Virus record (IMG/VR): IMGVR_UViG_3300009180_000145
Coordinates: 1 to 30,232 of that record
Length of the DNA stretch: 30,232 bases
Reading direction: 5' to 3' (one strand)
Source of the DNA: a virus
The notes beneath the pieces were generated by a model. The model was not told where the DNA came from. It did not search any database and worked only from the letters and a program-made list of their open reading frames with translations. The stretch's first letter is position 1. Every line of letters starts with the position of its first letter. Positions 15,103 to 22,261 of this stretch are shown one piece after another. Made by a program: the position numbers and the translations under genes.

Positions 15103-15289
15103 TCAATCAGAGTTGCAAAAATTAGTGGCTGATGACCTAAACAATCAAGGGATTCAGCCACCACGAAAAGACAAATGGGAACCACACAATGTGCAGATGG
15201 CCATTTCAAGAAAACTAAATTATCCCCTAATGTGGGAATCAATTAATCGAATTTCAAAACAATTATACGATGAATCAAAAATCAAATAA
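15086..15289 (+). CDS. Hypothetical early protein
   Basis: A 67-residue, charged, mostly helical protein starting inside the end of the previous gene and overlapping the ERF gene by 20 bases. It carries LQKLVADDLNNQGIQPPRKD and a Trp-containing helix (YPLMWESINRISKQLY). Overlaps on both sides suggest coupled translation. Function unknown. Confidence 0.58.
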   Translation: MRIKINQSELQKLVADDLNNQGIQPPRKDKWEPHNVQMAISRKLNYPLMWESINRISKQLYDESKIK

Positions 15290-15869
15290 TCCATTGGCCG
15301 ATATACAGGCAAAATTGAAAGCACCCAAAGGGCAATTTAATTCATTTGGTAAATACCATTACAGATCGGCAGAGGATATTTTGGAGGCCGTTAAAAAGGT
15401 TGTGAATCCAATGGGGTTTTCAATAGTATTGACTGATCAAGTCAAAGAAGTTGGAGGCCGCATTTATGTGGAGGCAATCGCATCATTATTCAATGGTGAA
15501 TTGGAATATAATTCAACCGGGTTTGCACGTGAAGAAGAAATCAAAAAGGGAATGGATGGATCACAGATCACAGGGGCTGCATCGAGTTATGCAAGAAAGT
15601 ACGCATTAAACGGTTTATTTGCCATCGATGATACAAAGGATTCAGATGCAACAAATGATCACGGCAAATCGCAGGAATCGAAGCCACAGGCCAAAGCATC
15701 ACCACCGGAACCATTAGAATTTGACATTGAATTTGGATATTTAATGGAACAGGTAAAAAAGGCAACAAATAACAATCAATTGATGGCCATTTGGAATACA
15801 TTATCAACAGATGCAAAAGCCAATAAAGAAATTGTGCAGTTATTTAAACACAGAAAATCAGAGTTTTAA
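15270..15869 (+). CDS. erf: ERF-family single-strand annealing recombinase
   Basis: A 199-residue ERF (essential recombination function) protein. The conserved core is clear: YHYRSAEDILEAVKKVV (29-45), GRIYVEAIASL (63-73), and FAREEEIKKGMDGSQITGAA (85-104) followed by SSYARKYALNGLFAIDDTKD (105-124). ERF proteins anneal complementary single strands and support phage recombination, genome circularisation or repair. The C-terminal 70 residues are variable, with a Ser/Pro/Lys linker and a helical end that probably binds partners. An SSB-like protein is encoded 500 bases downstream, the usual company for an annealing protein. Confidence 0.92.
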   Translation: MNQKSNNPLADIQAKLKAPKGQFNSFGKYHYRSAEDILEAVKKVVNPMGFSIVLTDQVKEVGGRIYVEAIASLFNGELEYNSTGFAREEEIKKGMDGSQITGAASSYARKYALNGLFAIDDTKDSDATNDHGKSQESKPQAKASPPEPLEFDIEFGYLMEQVKKATNNNQLMAIWNTLSTDAKANKEIVQLFKHRKSEF

Positions 15870-15889
15870 CCCAAATAAATTTATATCTT

Positions 15890-16354
15890 ATGAAAAATGA
15901 ATTAATGGCCGTTGATGGTCAAATCCTAGAATTAAACAAAAAAGAAATTGCGCAGATGGCCGAAAACTTTATGGCCAACGCAGATTCAATTAATACCGTG
16001 AAATTAGCCGCACAATTGGCAAAATTCACGTTATTGTCATCCGAAATGGACAAACACCTTAAAGAGCATTTATTTGTTGATTTGCGCCAAAATAAAGATG
16101 GTAAATTAACGGCATACGGTGTGGATTTTTCAGAAATGGAAGGCGGTGTGAAATACGATTATTCCGAAACCGAATCATGGTGTAAATTGCAATTTGAAAT
16201 TGACCGGTTAAAAGACAAACAAAAAGAGGTTGAGGCATTTTGCAAGGCATTAAAATCAAAGACAACAACATTGGATGAGGAATCCGGTGAATTGGCTGAT
16301 TATTATCCACCATCGAAATCATCAACCACCACAATTAAAAAAATTATTAAATAA
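15890..16354 (+). CDS. Conserved phage protein of unknown function between ERF and SSB-like genes
   Basis: A 154-residue protein with a helical N-terminus (about 15-60), a central segment KDGKLTAYGVDFSEMEGGVK, a second helical stretch (about 100-125) and a C-terminal ESGELADYYPPSKSSTTTIK before a basic end. Proteins with this tail occur near recombination genes in phages. No catalytic pattern is visible. Context suggests a role in recombination or replication, possibly with ERF. Confidence 0.65.
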   Translation: MKNELMAVDGQILELNKKEIAQMAENFMANADSINTVKLAAQLAKFTLLSSEMDKHLKEHLFVDLRQNKDGKLTAYGVDFSEMEGGVKYDYSETESWCKLQFEIDRLKDKQKEVEAFCKALKSKTTTLDEESGELADYYPPSKSSTTTIKKIIK

Positions 16355-16375
16355 ACAATCTAAATAAAAAATCAA

Positions 16376-16684
16376 ATGGCACGTTTAATCAGCATTAAAA
16401 TTGACCTTTCAAAAATCGACAAAGCACGCATTTATGAAAGTCAAAAGACAGGGGCAAAGTATTTGGACATTACAGGGGTATTGACCGACACACCTGATCA
16501 GTATGAAAACAATGGTTTTGTAAAGCAGAACACATCAAAAGAGGAACGTGAATCAGGGTTAAAAATGCCAATTATCGGCAATTTTAAGTTGCTAAAAATC
16601 TTGGATCAACCGGGCCAATCAGCACCGGCACAGCCGATCCAACGTGAAATCAATCCAATCACACCTGATGATTTACCATTTTAA
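16376..16684 (+). CDS. SSB-like single-stranded DNA-binding protein
   Basis: A 102-residue protein with a short strand-rich core (LISIKIDLSKIDKARIYESQ ... GAKYLDITGVL), a Pro/Gln-rich linker (PGQSAPAQPIQ) and the C-terminal tip ITPDDLPF. An acidic tip ending in DDLPF is the partner-recruiting end of bacterial SSB proteins. Compared with host SSB it is short and its OB core diverged. It sits in the ERF cluster and would coat single strands or recruit host repair and replication proteins. Confidence 0.7.
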   Translation: MARLISIKIDLSKIDKARIYESQKTGAKYLDITGVLTDTPDQYENNGFVKQNTSKEERESGLKMPIIGNFKLLKILDQPGQSAPAQPIQREINPITPDDLPF

Positions 16685-16953
16685 TGCGCAAAATCGTAGA
16701 TAGTTACACGACACGGCACGGAGAATTGAAAGCAATTTATTCCGTTGCAACGGCCAATTTAAAGCACAGGGATGTTGAAATTGGGAGTGTGTATGAACTT
16801 GAATACCGATTGGGGAATCAGGTTATGTTTTTGAAAGGTGAATTGGATCACGCAACAGATGGCAACCGGACATTGTTTTTTAAACATCCTGATCCGGAAC
16901 GCAAATTAATAGGGATTCCGATTATGTCAATCATTAGATACGTACGAAAATGA
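16684..16953 (+). CDS. Hypothetical protein next to the SSB-like gene
   Basis: An 89-residue protein starting with a one-base TAATG overlap. Beta-rich, with VYELEYRLGNQVMFLKGELD and a basic C-terminus. No family recognised. Coupling with the SSB-like gene suggests a DNA-metabolism role. Confidence 0.6.
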   Translation: MRKIVDSYTTRHGELKAIYSVATANLKHRDVEIGSVYELEYRLGNQVMFLKGELDHATDGNRTLFFKHPDPERKLIGIPIMSIIRYVRK

Positions 16954-17060
16954 GTATAGAGGACAAAATAAATTTGATATTTTATTGGACAATTGCACAA
17001 ATGTTTTTCACGATATTAGGTGCGATTTTAAATATGATTAAAGATGGAAAAACGAAATGA
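16950..17060 (+). CDS. Single-pass membrane micro-protein
   Basis: ATG 16950 overlaps the preceding TGA (ATGA) and opens 36 codons: MSIEDKINLIFYWTIAQMFF then TILGAILNMIKDGKTK. One membrane helix spans about residues 8-29, with a basic end. The tight stop/start coupling supports translation. Function unknown; similar in size and topology to the small peptides at 14792 and 21329. Confidence 0.6.
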   Translation: MSIEDKINLIFYWTIAQMFFTILGAILNMIKDGKTK

Positions 17061-17205
17061 ATTAGGATACACGTTCAATCAGGTTTGGGCGCACATATCC
17101 AAAGAATTAGAACGCAGTAGAAGAAAATTGCATATTATTCACCCAAAACAACATAATTATGGTAACTTTTCAGCAGTACGATCAAAGCAACAAGCACATT
17201 TATGA
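17044..17205 (+). CDS. Small basic hypothetical protein, overlapping the next gene
   Basis: A 53-codon frame from ATG 17044 overlaps the micro-protein by 17 bases and the next gene by 47 bases. It encodes MEKRNELGYTFNQVWAHISK, then a basic helix with Glu, Arg and Lys and an Arg/Gln-rich end. The first 37 residues fall in otherwise unclaimed DNA and look protein-like. The long overlap makes it less certain. Confidence 0.42.
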   Translation: MEKRNELGYTFNQVWAHISKELERSRRKLHIIHPKQHNYGNFSAVRSKQQAHL

Positions 17206-17434
17206 GTTGTACAAGTCCATCGCAGTAAAGATGGCACAGGAAGGCCGCAGGCAGATAGGATCAAAATACATCTTTGAGGCAATGCGTTACGATTATTCGT
17301 TTAATTCTAACAATGATTCATATAAGGTGAACAACAATTTTGCACCCATGTATGCCCGGAAATTTGTATTGGAGCATCCACAATATGGAAACCTGTTTAA
17401 ATTTAAGCCATTGAAAGGTTCGATGTTAATGTAA
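17159..17434 (+). CDS. Conserved small phage protein of unknown function
   Basis: A 91-residue protein. It has the order FQQYDQSNKHIYELYKSIAV, GRRQIGSKYIFEAMRYD, YKVNNNFAPMYARKFVLEHP, then LFKFKPLKG. Short proteins with the VNNN(F/Y).P.YAR pattern are widespread in phage early regions, and its conservation suggests a DNA-related or host-interaction role. No enzymatic motif is known for it. Confidence 0.75.
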   Translation: MVTFQQYDQSNKHIYELYKSIAVKMAQEGRRQIGSKYIFEAMRYDYSFNSNNDSYKVNNNFAPMYARKFVLEHPQYGNLFKFKPLKGSMLM

Positions 17435-17440
17435 TTTTTG

Positions 17441-17448
17441 TATTTTTG
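17441..17448 (+). promoter_or_regulatory. Promoter-like element before the initiator gene (TATTTTTG)
   Basis: TATTTTTG matches TAnnTTTG and lies just after the previous stop codon, in the 122-base gap ahead of ATG 17557. No TTTG is seen at -33. Transcription from here would give a leader of roughly 100 bases holding the inverted repeat at 17461-17523. Confidence 0.45.
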
Positions 17449-17455
17449 TGATGTA

Positions 17456-17523
17456 GGTGTGATCTCACATAATAACACCAATGGACTTAAAATGCCATCA
17501 TCTAATGAAACCGAAGTGAGATC
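17456..17523 (+). ncRNA. Possible structured leader RNA (pseudoknot-like inverted repeats)
   Basis: GATCTCAC (17461-17468) is perfectly complementary to GTGAGATC (17516-17523). GGTGT (17456-17460) can pair with ACACC (17475-17479), which puts GATCTCAC in its loop, so the two helices together form an H-type pseudoknot. A 4-bp ATGG/CCAT hairpin (17481-17498) lies between. It precedes the replication initiator by 33 bases. It does not fit a tRNA or a riboswitch class recognisable by eye. Confidence 0.45.
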
Positions 17524-17556
17524 CGGTGGATTTATTTGGTGGCTTTTTATATTAAT

Positions 17557-18225
17557 ATGGGAAAATTAGTAATCAAAAACAGATTTGCAACGGTGCCAAA
17601 TGATTTGGTAAACAGCAAAGAAATTTCATTGAAGGCAAAAGGGTTGTTTGCCTACATTCAATCAAAACCTGATGGTTGGGATTTTAGTGCTGAAAGGATA
17701 GCATATCAATCAAAGGAAGGTTTGCCGGCTATTATGGCAGCATTAAAGGAATTAGAGAATTTTGGGTATTTAACACGTGAACGATATATGTCCGAAATTG
17801 GCCATCGATTGGTTCAATATACATTATTTGATGTACCTACATTGCAAAATGCTAATGAGGAAAATGTACATAGAGGTTTTCCTCATGAGGAAAATGCTTA
17901 TATAGCAAAACCATCAGTATATATAAAGAAAGAAAATACAAATAAAGAATCTATAAAAACTATTATAGAAAATAAGGTAAATGAATTTCGAAATTTGATT
18001 GAATCATCTGCATTTTTATTGGGTGATCAATACGAATCATTTATTGATTATTGGGCAGAACCTAATCAAAAAAATGGGAAATTGCGATGGGAGGATCAGA
18101 AATTTTTTGATATTGAAAGGCGAATTACAACGTGGATGAATAACAATAAAAAATACAACAACAATGGATCAGAAACAAAACTTGGAACGAGTGCAGCAAG
18201 AATGGCAGCCCTTGCAAAATTTTAA
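17557..18225 (+). CDS. Replication initiator / replisome organiser with winged helix-turn-helix
   Basis: ATG 17557 is preferred to an upstream in-frame TTG. The N-terminal 90 residues form a winged helix-turn-helix of the kind seen in phage replisome organisers: FATVPNDLVNSKEISLKAKG, LFAYIQSKPDGWDFS, then a recognition region with Glu/Leu and FGYLTRERY. The middle is low complexity (ANEENVHRGF ... KKENTNKESIK). The C-terminal part, with KLRWEDQKFFDIERRITTWM, resembles the DnaD-like end that binds partners. It probably binds the origin and loads host replication proteins. A long, possibly structured leader precedes it. Confidence 0.75.
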   Translation: MGKLVIKNRFATVPNDLVNSKEISLKAKGLFAYIQSKPDGWDFSAERIAYQSKEGLPAIMAALKELENFGYLTRERYMSEIGHRLVQYTLFDVPTLQNANEENVHRGFPHEENAYIAKPSVYIKKENTNKESIKTIIENKVNEFRNLIESSAFLLGDQYESFIDYWAEPNQKNGKLRWEDQKFFDIERRITTWMNNNKKYNNNGSETKLGTSAARMAALAKF

Positions 18226-18910
18226 TGGTATAGTCAATACAATAATTAAGGCACAAAGCACACTAAACATTAGGACACGATCAGAAAATGATTTAAAACA
18301 GGTTTTGCGGTTATCAATGCTAATGGTTGGCCTGCGTGGTGCAAATATGCCGACAGATGAGGAAAAATATGTTTTGTTAGCATTTATCAAATCAAATTAC
18401 GGCAATCAAACACCCGAAGAAATAGCCATTGCATTTGAAATGGCAGTTGCAGGTAAATTAAATACTGATTGCAAATGCTATGAGAATTTTTCGTGTGAAT
18501 ATTTTGGCAGGATCATGAACGCATACATTGAATATGCAAGGCAGGAAACAAAGAATGTCAAAAAGCCGGAAGCCGAAACAACATTACCTGTGCCAACCGA
18601 TAAGGAATTAAAGCAACAGGCCATTTACAACGTTAATGCGTTTATTAACAAAATAAAGGTGGCAAAAGATACAAAAGGCAAATTTGATTGGCCTGTGGGT
18701 GGTTTATCTGTATTGTACGATTATTTAGTCAAATTCCAAATATGTAAATGCCCTGAACCGGAACGAATTGAGATTGCTGCAAAATTAAAGCCATTTCACA
18801 ATGATCATAAATTATGGGTGGCCGCCTGTAAAGGTGAGGCATACAAATCATTTTGCCATTCATTAGTTGATATGGATATGACATTGGATGAAAAAGGTCA
18901 GATTATATGA
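18164..18910 (+). CDS. Probable replication partner protein (helicase-loader position)
   Basis: A 248-residue helical protein overlapping the initiator gene by 62 bases. It contains QVLRLSMLMVGLRGANMPTD, a Cys-containing stretch (CKCYENFSCEYFGR, about 103-116) and PEPERIEIAAKLKPFHNDHK. In many phages the gene after a winged-helix initiator encodes a helicase loader, but no Walker A motif is visible here, so an AAA+ loader is unlikely. A DnaD-, DnaB- or primase-interacting role is inferred from position only. The exact start is uncertain because of the long overlap. Confidence 0.6.
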   Translation: MDQKQNLERVQQEWQPLQNFNGIVNTIIKAQSTLNIRTRSENDLKQVLRLSMLMVGLRGANMPTDEEKYVLLAFIKSNYGNQTPEEIAIAFEMAVAGKLNTDCKCYENFSCEYFGRIMNAYIEYARQETKNVKKPEAETTLPVPTDKELKQQAIYNVNAFINKIKVAKDTKGKFDWPVGGLSVLYDYLVKFQICKCPEPERIEIAAKLKPFHNDHKLWVAACKGEAYKSFCHSLVDMDMTLDEKGQII

Positions 18911-19539
18911 GCATTCCTGAAAAATATCACGTGAAATCGATCATTTCAGAACAAACATATGATTGGTTGTTGCACAAACATTATGCAAAACGAATCCCAT
19001 CAATTTCGTATGCATTTGGATTGTATCAATCTGAAATTTTAAAAGGTGTTTTGACAATTGGAAAACCTGCATCGCCATCATTATGCGATGGTGTATGTGG
19101 CAAAGAGTTTAGCCAATATGTTTATGAATTAAACCGATTATGCGTTGATGACAATCTTGAAAAAAATGTTTTATCATATTTTGTTTCACAGGCATTGAAA
19201 TTGATCAAAGATGATTTAATTATTGTAAGTTATGCCGACACGATGATGTCACATAATGGATATATTTATCAGGCAACAAATTGGATTTACACAGGGGCCA
19301 CAAAAGAAAGGACAGATATTGGATTTGAAGATGGCACCCATTCAAGGCATTATAATAAAAATATTGATTATTCAATTCGGAAATTTAGAAGTTCAAAACA
19401 CAGATATGTGTATTTTCTTGGAAAACTTAAAAGGACATTTATAAAAAATTTAAAATATCCGATTGAAGATTATCCAAAAGGAGAAAACAAAAAATACGAT
19501 TCAAGTTATAAACCAAAAGTGCAATTGGATTTGTTTTAA
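18907..19539 (+). CDS. Mom-like DNA modification enzyme with C-terminal clamp-binding motif
   Basis: A 210-residue protein resembling the phage Mu Mom family, a GNAT-like fold that modifies adenine in phage DNA to resist restriction. Family-type motifs: YELNRLCVD (73-81), LIIVSYADT (104-112) and GYIYQATNWIYTG (118-130), followed by an HSRHYNK segment. The last five residues are QLDLF (206-210), a canonical sliding-clamp-binding pentapeptide, suggesting recruitment to replication forks. It starts with an ATGA overlap after the replication partner gene. The exact chemical modification and target sequence cannot be read. A related GNAT-like protein of other function is the main alternative. Confidence 0.75.
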   Translation: MSIPEKYHVKSIISEQTYDWLLHKHYAKRIPSISYAFGLYQSEILKGVLTIGKPASPSLCDGVCGKEFSQYVYELNRLCVDDNLEKNVLSYFVSQALKLIKDDLIIVSYADTMMSHNGYIYQATNWIYTGATKERTDIGFEDGTHSRHYNKNIDYSIRKFRSSKHRYVYFLGKLKRTFIKNLKYPIEDYPKGENKKYDSSYKPKVQLDLF

Positions 19540-19601
19540 ATTAAAAATGGGCATTAATTCCGCCTTTATATAAACACAGAATTTAAACCAATAACGGACA
19601 T

Positions 19602-19835
19602 ATGAAAAAGAAATTAATTTTAAGCGCAGTTTTTATCACGATTGGATCAATTGTATGTATTGCATATAATCAGGTCAGAAAATCAAAGTATGGTGGCAAA
19701 AAACAAGTAATTGCCAAACGTTTAGAAATCAGTCAGGCATTTATGATGGATACATTTAAACCCATTGAGGATTTTGAAATTATTTATTTTGATGAACACA
19801 GGGGATTGGTAGAAATTAAAACGACAGCAAAATGA
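19602..19835 (+). CDS. Small membrane-anchored hypothetical protein
   Basis: A 77-residue protein with a basic start and one hydrophobic helix (KLILSAVFITIGSIVCIAYN, 4-23), then a basic linker and a short soluble domain ending FEIIYFDEHRGLVEIKTTAK. It could be membrane-anchored or secreted. It follows a 62-base gap in which no clear promoter or terminator is visible, and it ends in an ATGA overlap with the nuclease gene. Function unknown. Confidence 0.62.
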   Translation: MKKKLILSAVFITIGSIVCIAYNQVRKSKYGGKKQVIAKRLEISQAFMMDTFKPIEDFEIIYFDEHRGLVEIKTTAK

Positions 19836-20257
19836 GAAACGAACACGAACACAGATTGCAAACGGTTTTAGCAATGTATTTGGATTTGCACAATTACACG
19901 TTTTTTGCAATACCAAATGGTGGATGGCGCAACAAAGCAGTTGCCGGCAAATTAAAGGCAGAGGGAGTGAAAGCAGGTGTGGCAGATATGTTGATCCTTT
20001 TGCCAAACCAATCATTTCATGGCCTGTTTATAGAGGTCAAAATTGTTGGGAATTATCAGCAACCTAATCAAAAGGAATTTGAAGCAAAAGCAAGGGAATG
20101 CGGATATGAATACCTAATTGTGCGATCATTGGATGAATTGATTGAAAAGCTAAAATACTATGAGGCAAACAAATTTATTGAACAGGACAAAGTTATGGCC
20201 GCATACAGATCAGGATATATTGATGGAAAACTTGAAAATCAAATGACAATACGATGA
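19832..20257 (+). CDS. VRR-NUC domain nuclease (PD-(D/E)XK fold)
   Basis: A 141-residue stand-alone VRR-NUC protein. The pattern is complete: EHRLQTVLAMYLD at the N-terminus, FFAIPNGG, KLKAEGVKAGVADMLIL with Asp52, HGLFIEVK with Glu68 and Lys70, and a conserved Gln (NQKEFEAKARECGYEYLIV). Asp52, Glu68 and Lys70 form the metal-binding nuclease site. Phage VRR-NUC proteins are thought to cut branched DNA such as Holliday junctions, fitting the ERF and replication genes nearby. The C-terminal 40 residues are a helical extension. Confidence 0.9.
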   Translation: MRNEHEHRLQTVLAMYLDLHNYTFFAIPNGGWRNKAVAGKLKAEGVKAGVADMLILLPNQSFHGLFIEVKIVGNYQQPNQKEFEAKARECGYEYLIVRSLDELIEKLKYYEANKFIEQDKVMAAYRSGYIDGKLENQMTIR

Positions 20258-20466
20258 CAAATAGAGAAAAAGCCATTGTATGGGCAAAGGAAAGAATTGC
20301 CGATCCAAATTTTAGTCAGGAGCCGGTACAAATCACGGCATGGGAACGCATTGATAATCCAAAATTATTCCTAGAAACCTGCATTTCCCGGTTGGAACAT
20401 GGATCAGAACGAGAAAAACGGCCGGTTTATAATCGTGTCAGAAACCTAAAAATTGCATTATCATGA
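20254..20466 (+). CDS. Hypothetical protein
   Basis: A 70-residue, charged, helical protein coupled to the nuclease by an ATGA overlap. It carries REKAIVWAKERIADPNF and FLETCISRLEHGSEREKRP. Basic C-terminus. No family recognised. Confidence 0.6.
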   Translation: MTNREKAIVWAKERIADPNFSQEPVQITAWERIDNPKLFLETCISRLEHGSEREKRPVYNRVRNLKIALS

Positions 20467-20654
20467 CAATGCACGATGATCAAATATGGGTAAATGGCGA
20501 TGTGAAATGTTCGGATCAATTATCGACTGATGAAGCAATGGAAATAATTGAGGAAATACAGGACATGATGATATTTTATAAATTAATCAAAATTGATTTG
20601 TGTATTGATCCATATAAATTCCCAAAGGAAATTTTAGATATTAAAAACCTATGA
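20463..20654 (+). CDS. Hypothetical protein
   Basis: A 63-residue acidic protein with an ATGA overlap to the previous gene and another to the next. It has a helical STDEAMEIIEEIQDMMIFYK stretch. Function unknown. Confidence 0.58.
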   Translation: MTMHDDQIWVNGDVKCSDQLSTDEAMEIIEEIQDMMIFYKLIKIDLCIDPYKFPKEILDIKNL

Positions 20655-21037
20655 AAGCGACAACAGACAAAATCAGATTATTGACATTCTTTGCATTATC
20701 GCAAAATATGTTGGATTTCATCGATGGATCATGGCAAGGCCATCCGGCAAACAAACAGGGGGTGAAAATGATCACAAAGCAAATGATCAGGGAGTTGGAA
20801 AAAACAATGAATGTTCTATTTCCGAACAATAAAAATGATGATCCGGATTTACCTGATGCATTGGATACGTTTCAAAATGCCTGTACAGCAATGGAGGCAT
20901 TTTTTATGTTAGGAATGGAAATGGATCAGATGAATCAAACAAAGAAAGATTCGTTGAATACACAGATTAATATTTTGTTAAAATCTTATGGAATTGATTG
21001 TTGGGATAAACCAATGTCAAACCTATGGAAAAACTAA
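20651..21037 (+). CDS. Hypothetical protein
   Basis: A 128-residue helical protein, coupled upstream by ATGA. Features: an N-terminal helix, GSWQGHPANKQG, a Met-rich stretch (TAMEAFFMLGMEMDQMNQTK) and CWDKPMSNLW at the end. No motif suggests an activity. The 73 bases after its stop contain no convincing gene. Confidence 0.6.
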   Translation: MKATTDKIRLLTFFALSQNMLDFIDGSWQGHPANKQGVKMITKQMIRELEKTMNVLFPNNKNDDPDLPDALDTFQNACTAMEAFFMLGMEMDQMNQTKKDSLNTQINILLKSYGIDCWDKPMSNLWKN

Positions 21038-21110
21038 TTAAATTTGTTGCGCAGTTGGGTGATGAATAACTGCCTGAAACAAAAGCACACATTTACCTAA
21101 TCAATATAAA

Positions 21111-21329
21111 ATGAAAAATGAGAGCCGTGAAATGGTGGATCATCCGCAACATTATCAATCTGATGGAGGCATCGAGGCAATTGATGTAATTGAATCATTC
21201 CATTTGGATTTTAATTTAGGAAACGCAATCAAATATATTTTAAGAGCAGACAGCAAAGGCAACAAGAAACAGGATTTGGAAAAATCATTGTGGTATATTA
21301 ACCGGGAGTTATTAAAATTTAAAGGATAA
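21111..21329 (+). CDS. DUF3310-family protein
   Basis: A 72-residue protein with the DUF3310 pattern: DHPQHYQSDGGIEAIDVIES, GNAIKYILRADSKGNKKQDL and EKSLWYINREL. This small family is very common in phage early regions; its function is not firmly known and it has been linked loosely to nucleotide metabolism. Its TAA overlaps the ATG of a micro-protein gene (TAATG). Confidence 0.88.
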   Translation: MKNESREMVDHPQHYQSDGGIEAIDVIESFHLDFNLGNAIKYILRADSKGNKKQDLEKSLWYINRELLKFKG

Positions 21330-21442
21330 TGGATCATAATCATTTAGTCACAATTATTTGGTGGATTGATGGCTTAAAATGCATTATAATACTATTATTG
21401 ATTTATTTAATTAACCAACAAAATAATGGCAGACAAGAATAA
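21329..21442 (+). CDS. Single-pass membrane micro-protein
   Basis: ATG 21329 overlaps the DUF3310 stop and opens 37 codons: MDHNHLVTIIWWIDGLKCII then ILLLIYLINQQNNGRQE. A long hydrophobic helix covers about residues 6-29. It overlaps the HAD gene by 17 bases. Third peptide of this size and topology in the early region. Confidence 0.55.
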   Translation: MDHNHLVTIIWWIDGLKCIIILLLIYLINQQNNGRQE

Positions 21443-21746
21443 AATTTCATTTGATTTTGATGATACATTATCAACAGATAAAGGACAGGCAATGGCCAAA
21501 AGGTTTATTGATGAAGGGATGACCGTGTACATTATAACAGCAAGACAACGCAGAATGTCAGCCGGTGTTTATGAGGTGGCTGATGAATTAGGCATACCAC
21601 ATACACGAATCTATTTTACAAATGGAGCAGACAAATGGGAAACAATCAAACGTTTGGACATTGGCATCCATTATGATAATAATCAGGAGCAGATTGATAA
21701 AATCAACCAAAATACAGATTGCGAAGGCCGTTTGTTTACAGCATAA
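21426..21746 (+). CDS. Small HAD-superfamily phosphatase
   Basis: A 106-residue minimal HAD hydrolase with all four motifs: DFDDTLS (nucleophile Asp10, acid Asp12), IITAR (Thr38), Lys70, and HYDNN (Asp84). No cap domain is present, so it may act on large substrates such as nucleic acid 5' or 3' phosphates, or on nucleotides. Similar mini-HAD proteins are frequent in phages. It is coupled to the ParB-like gene by TAATG. Confidence 0.85.
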   Translation: MADKNKISFDFDDTLSTDKGQAMAKRFIDEGMTVYIITARQRRMSAGVYEVADELGIPHTRIYFTNGADKWETIKRLDIGIHYDNNQEQIDKINQNTDCEGRLFTA

Positions 21747-22258
21747 TGATTGAGGATATAAACATAAAATTAGTCATTCCGCATCCGAACAATCCACGTT
21801 TGATTAAAGATGATAAGTTTAAAAAATTGGTGAAGTCCATTAAGGAGTTCCCGGAAATGTTGCAATTGAGGCCAATTATTGTTGATGACAATATGATTGT
21901 ATTGGGTGGCAATATGCGTTTGCGTGCCTGTATTGAAGCAGGATTGAAACGTGTGCCAATTATAAAGGCATCAGCATTGACACCGGAACAACAGAAACGG
22001 TTTATAATTGTGGACAATGCCGGGTTTGGTGAGTGGGATTGGGATGTATTGGCCAATCAATGGGAAATAGATGATTTGACTGAATGGGGGGTTGATTTGC
22101 CTGTTTATAAGGAATTAGGGTTTGAATTGCCTGTTGATCAAACGGCTGATCCAAAGGATCAATTTCTAATTGAAGTGGTTTTTGAATCAGAGGAACAAAG
22201 GCAAATGGCATACAATCATTTCATTGAAAATGGGTTAAATTGCAGATTAAAAAAATAG
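21746..22258 (+). CDS. ParB-like (ParB/Srx fold) protein upstream of terminase
   Basis: A 170-residue protein starting at the TAATG overlap; an in-frame TTG 27 bases upstream lies inside the previous gene and is less likely. The ParB/Srx core is visible: HPNNPRLI (13-20), LRPIIVDDNMIVLGG (41-55) and GGNMRLRACIEAG (54-66). The rest is helical with acidic and aromatic segments (FGEWDWDVLANQWE). In phages such proteins often sit just before the small terminase and may be DNA-binding, nucleases or CTP-dependent clamps. The DNA-binding helix-turn-helix typical of plasmid ParB is not evident. Stop TAG. Confidence 0.82.
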   Translation: MIEDINIKLVIPHPNNPRLIKDDKFKKLVKSIKEFPEMLQLRPIIVDDNMIVLGGNMRLRACIEAGLKRVPIIKASALTPEQQKRFIIVDNAGFGEWDWDVLANQWEIDDLTEWGVDLPVYKELGFELPVDQTADPKDQFLIEVVFESEEQRQMAYNHFIENGLNCRLKK

Positions 22259-22261
22259 AAT

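Noticed and set aside
17456-17535. tRNA or hammerhead ribozyme in the leader of the initiator gene
   Set aside because: There is no T-loop GTTCRA-type sequence and no cloverleaf. CTAATGA and CGAA resemble hammerhead core pieces, but the essential CTGATGA core is not present.
18164-18910. AAA+ helicase loader (DnaC-type) for the gene after the initiator
   Set aside because: No Walker A or B motif can be found in the 248 residues, so only a positional inference of replication partner is kept.
21025-21069. 14-codon frame (MEKLIKFVAQLGDE) in the gap before the DUF3310 gene
   Set aside because: Too short to separate from chance; it starts inside the previous gene, though an A/T leader is present. 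A TAAATTTG at 21039-21046 has no -33 box.
21746-22258. Plasmid-type ParB partition protein
   Set aside because: Only the ParB/Srx core is visible, there is no partner ParA gene, and the position before terminase is typical of phage ParB-like proteins not involved in partition.
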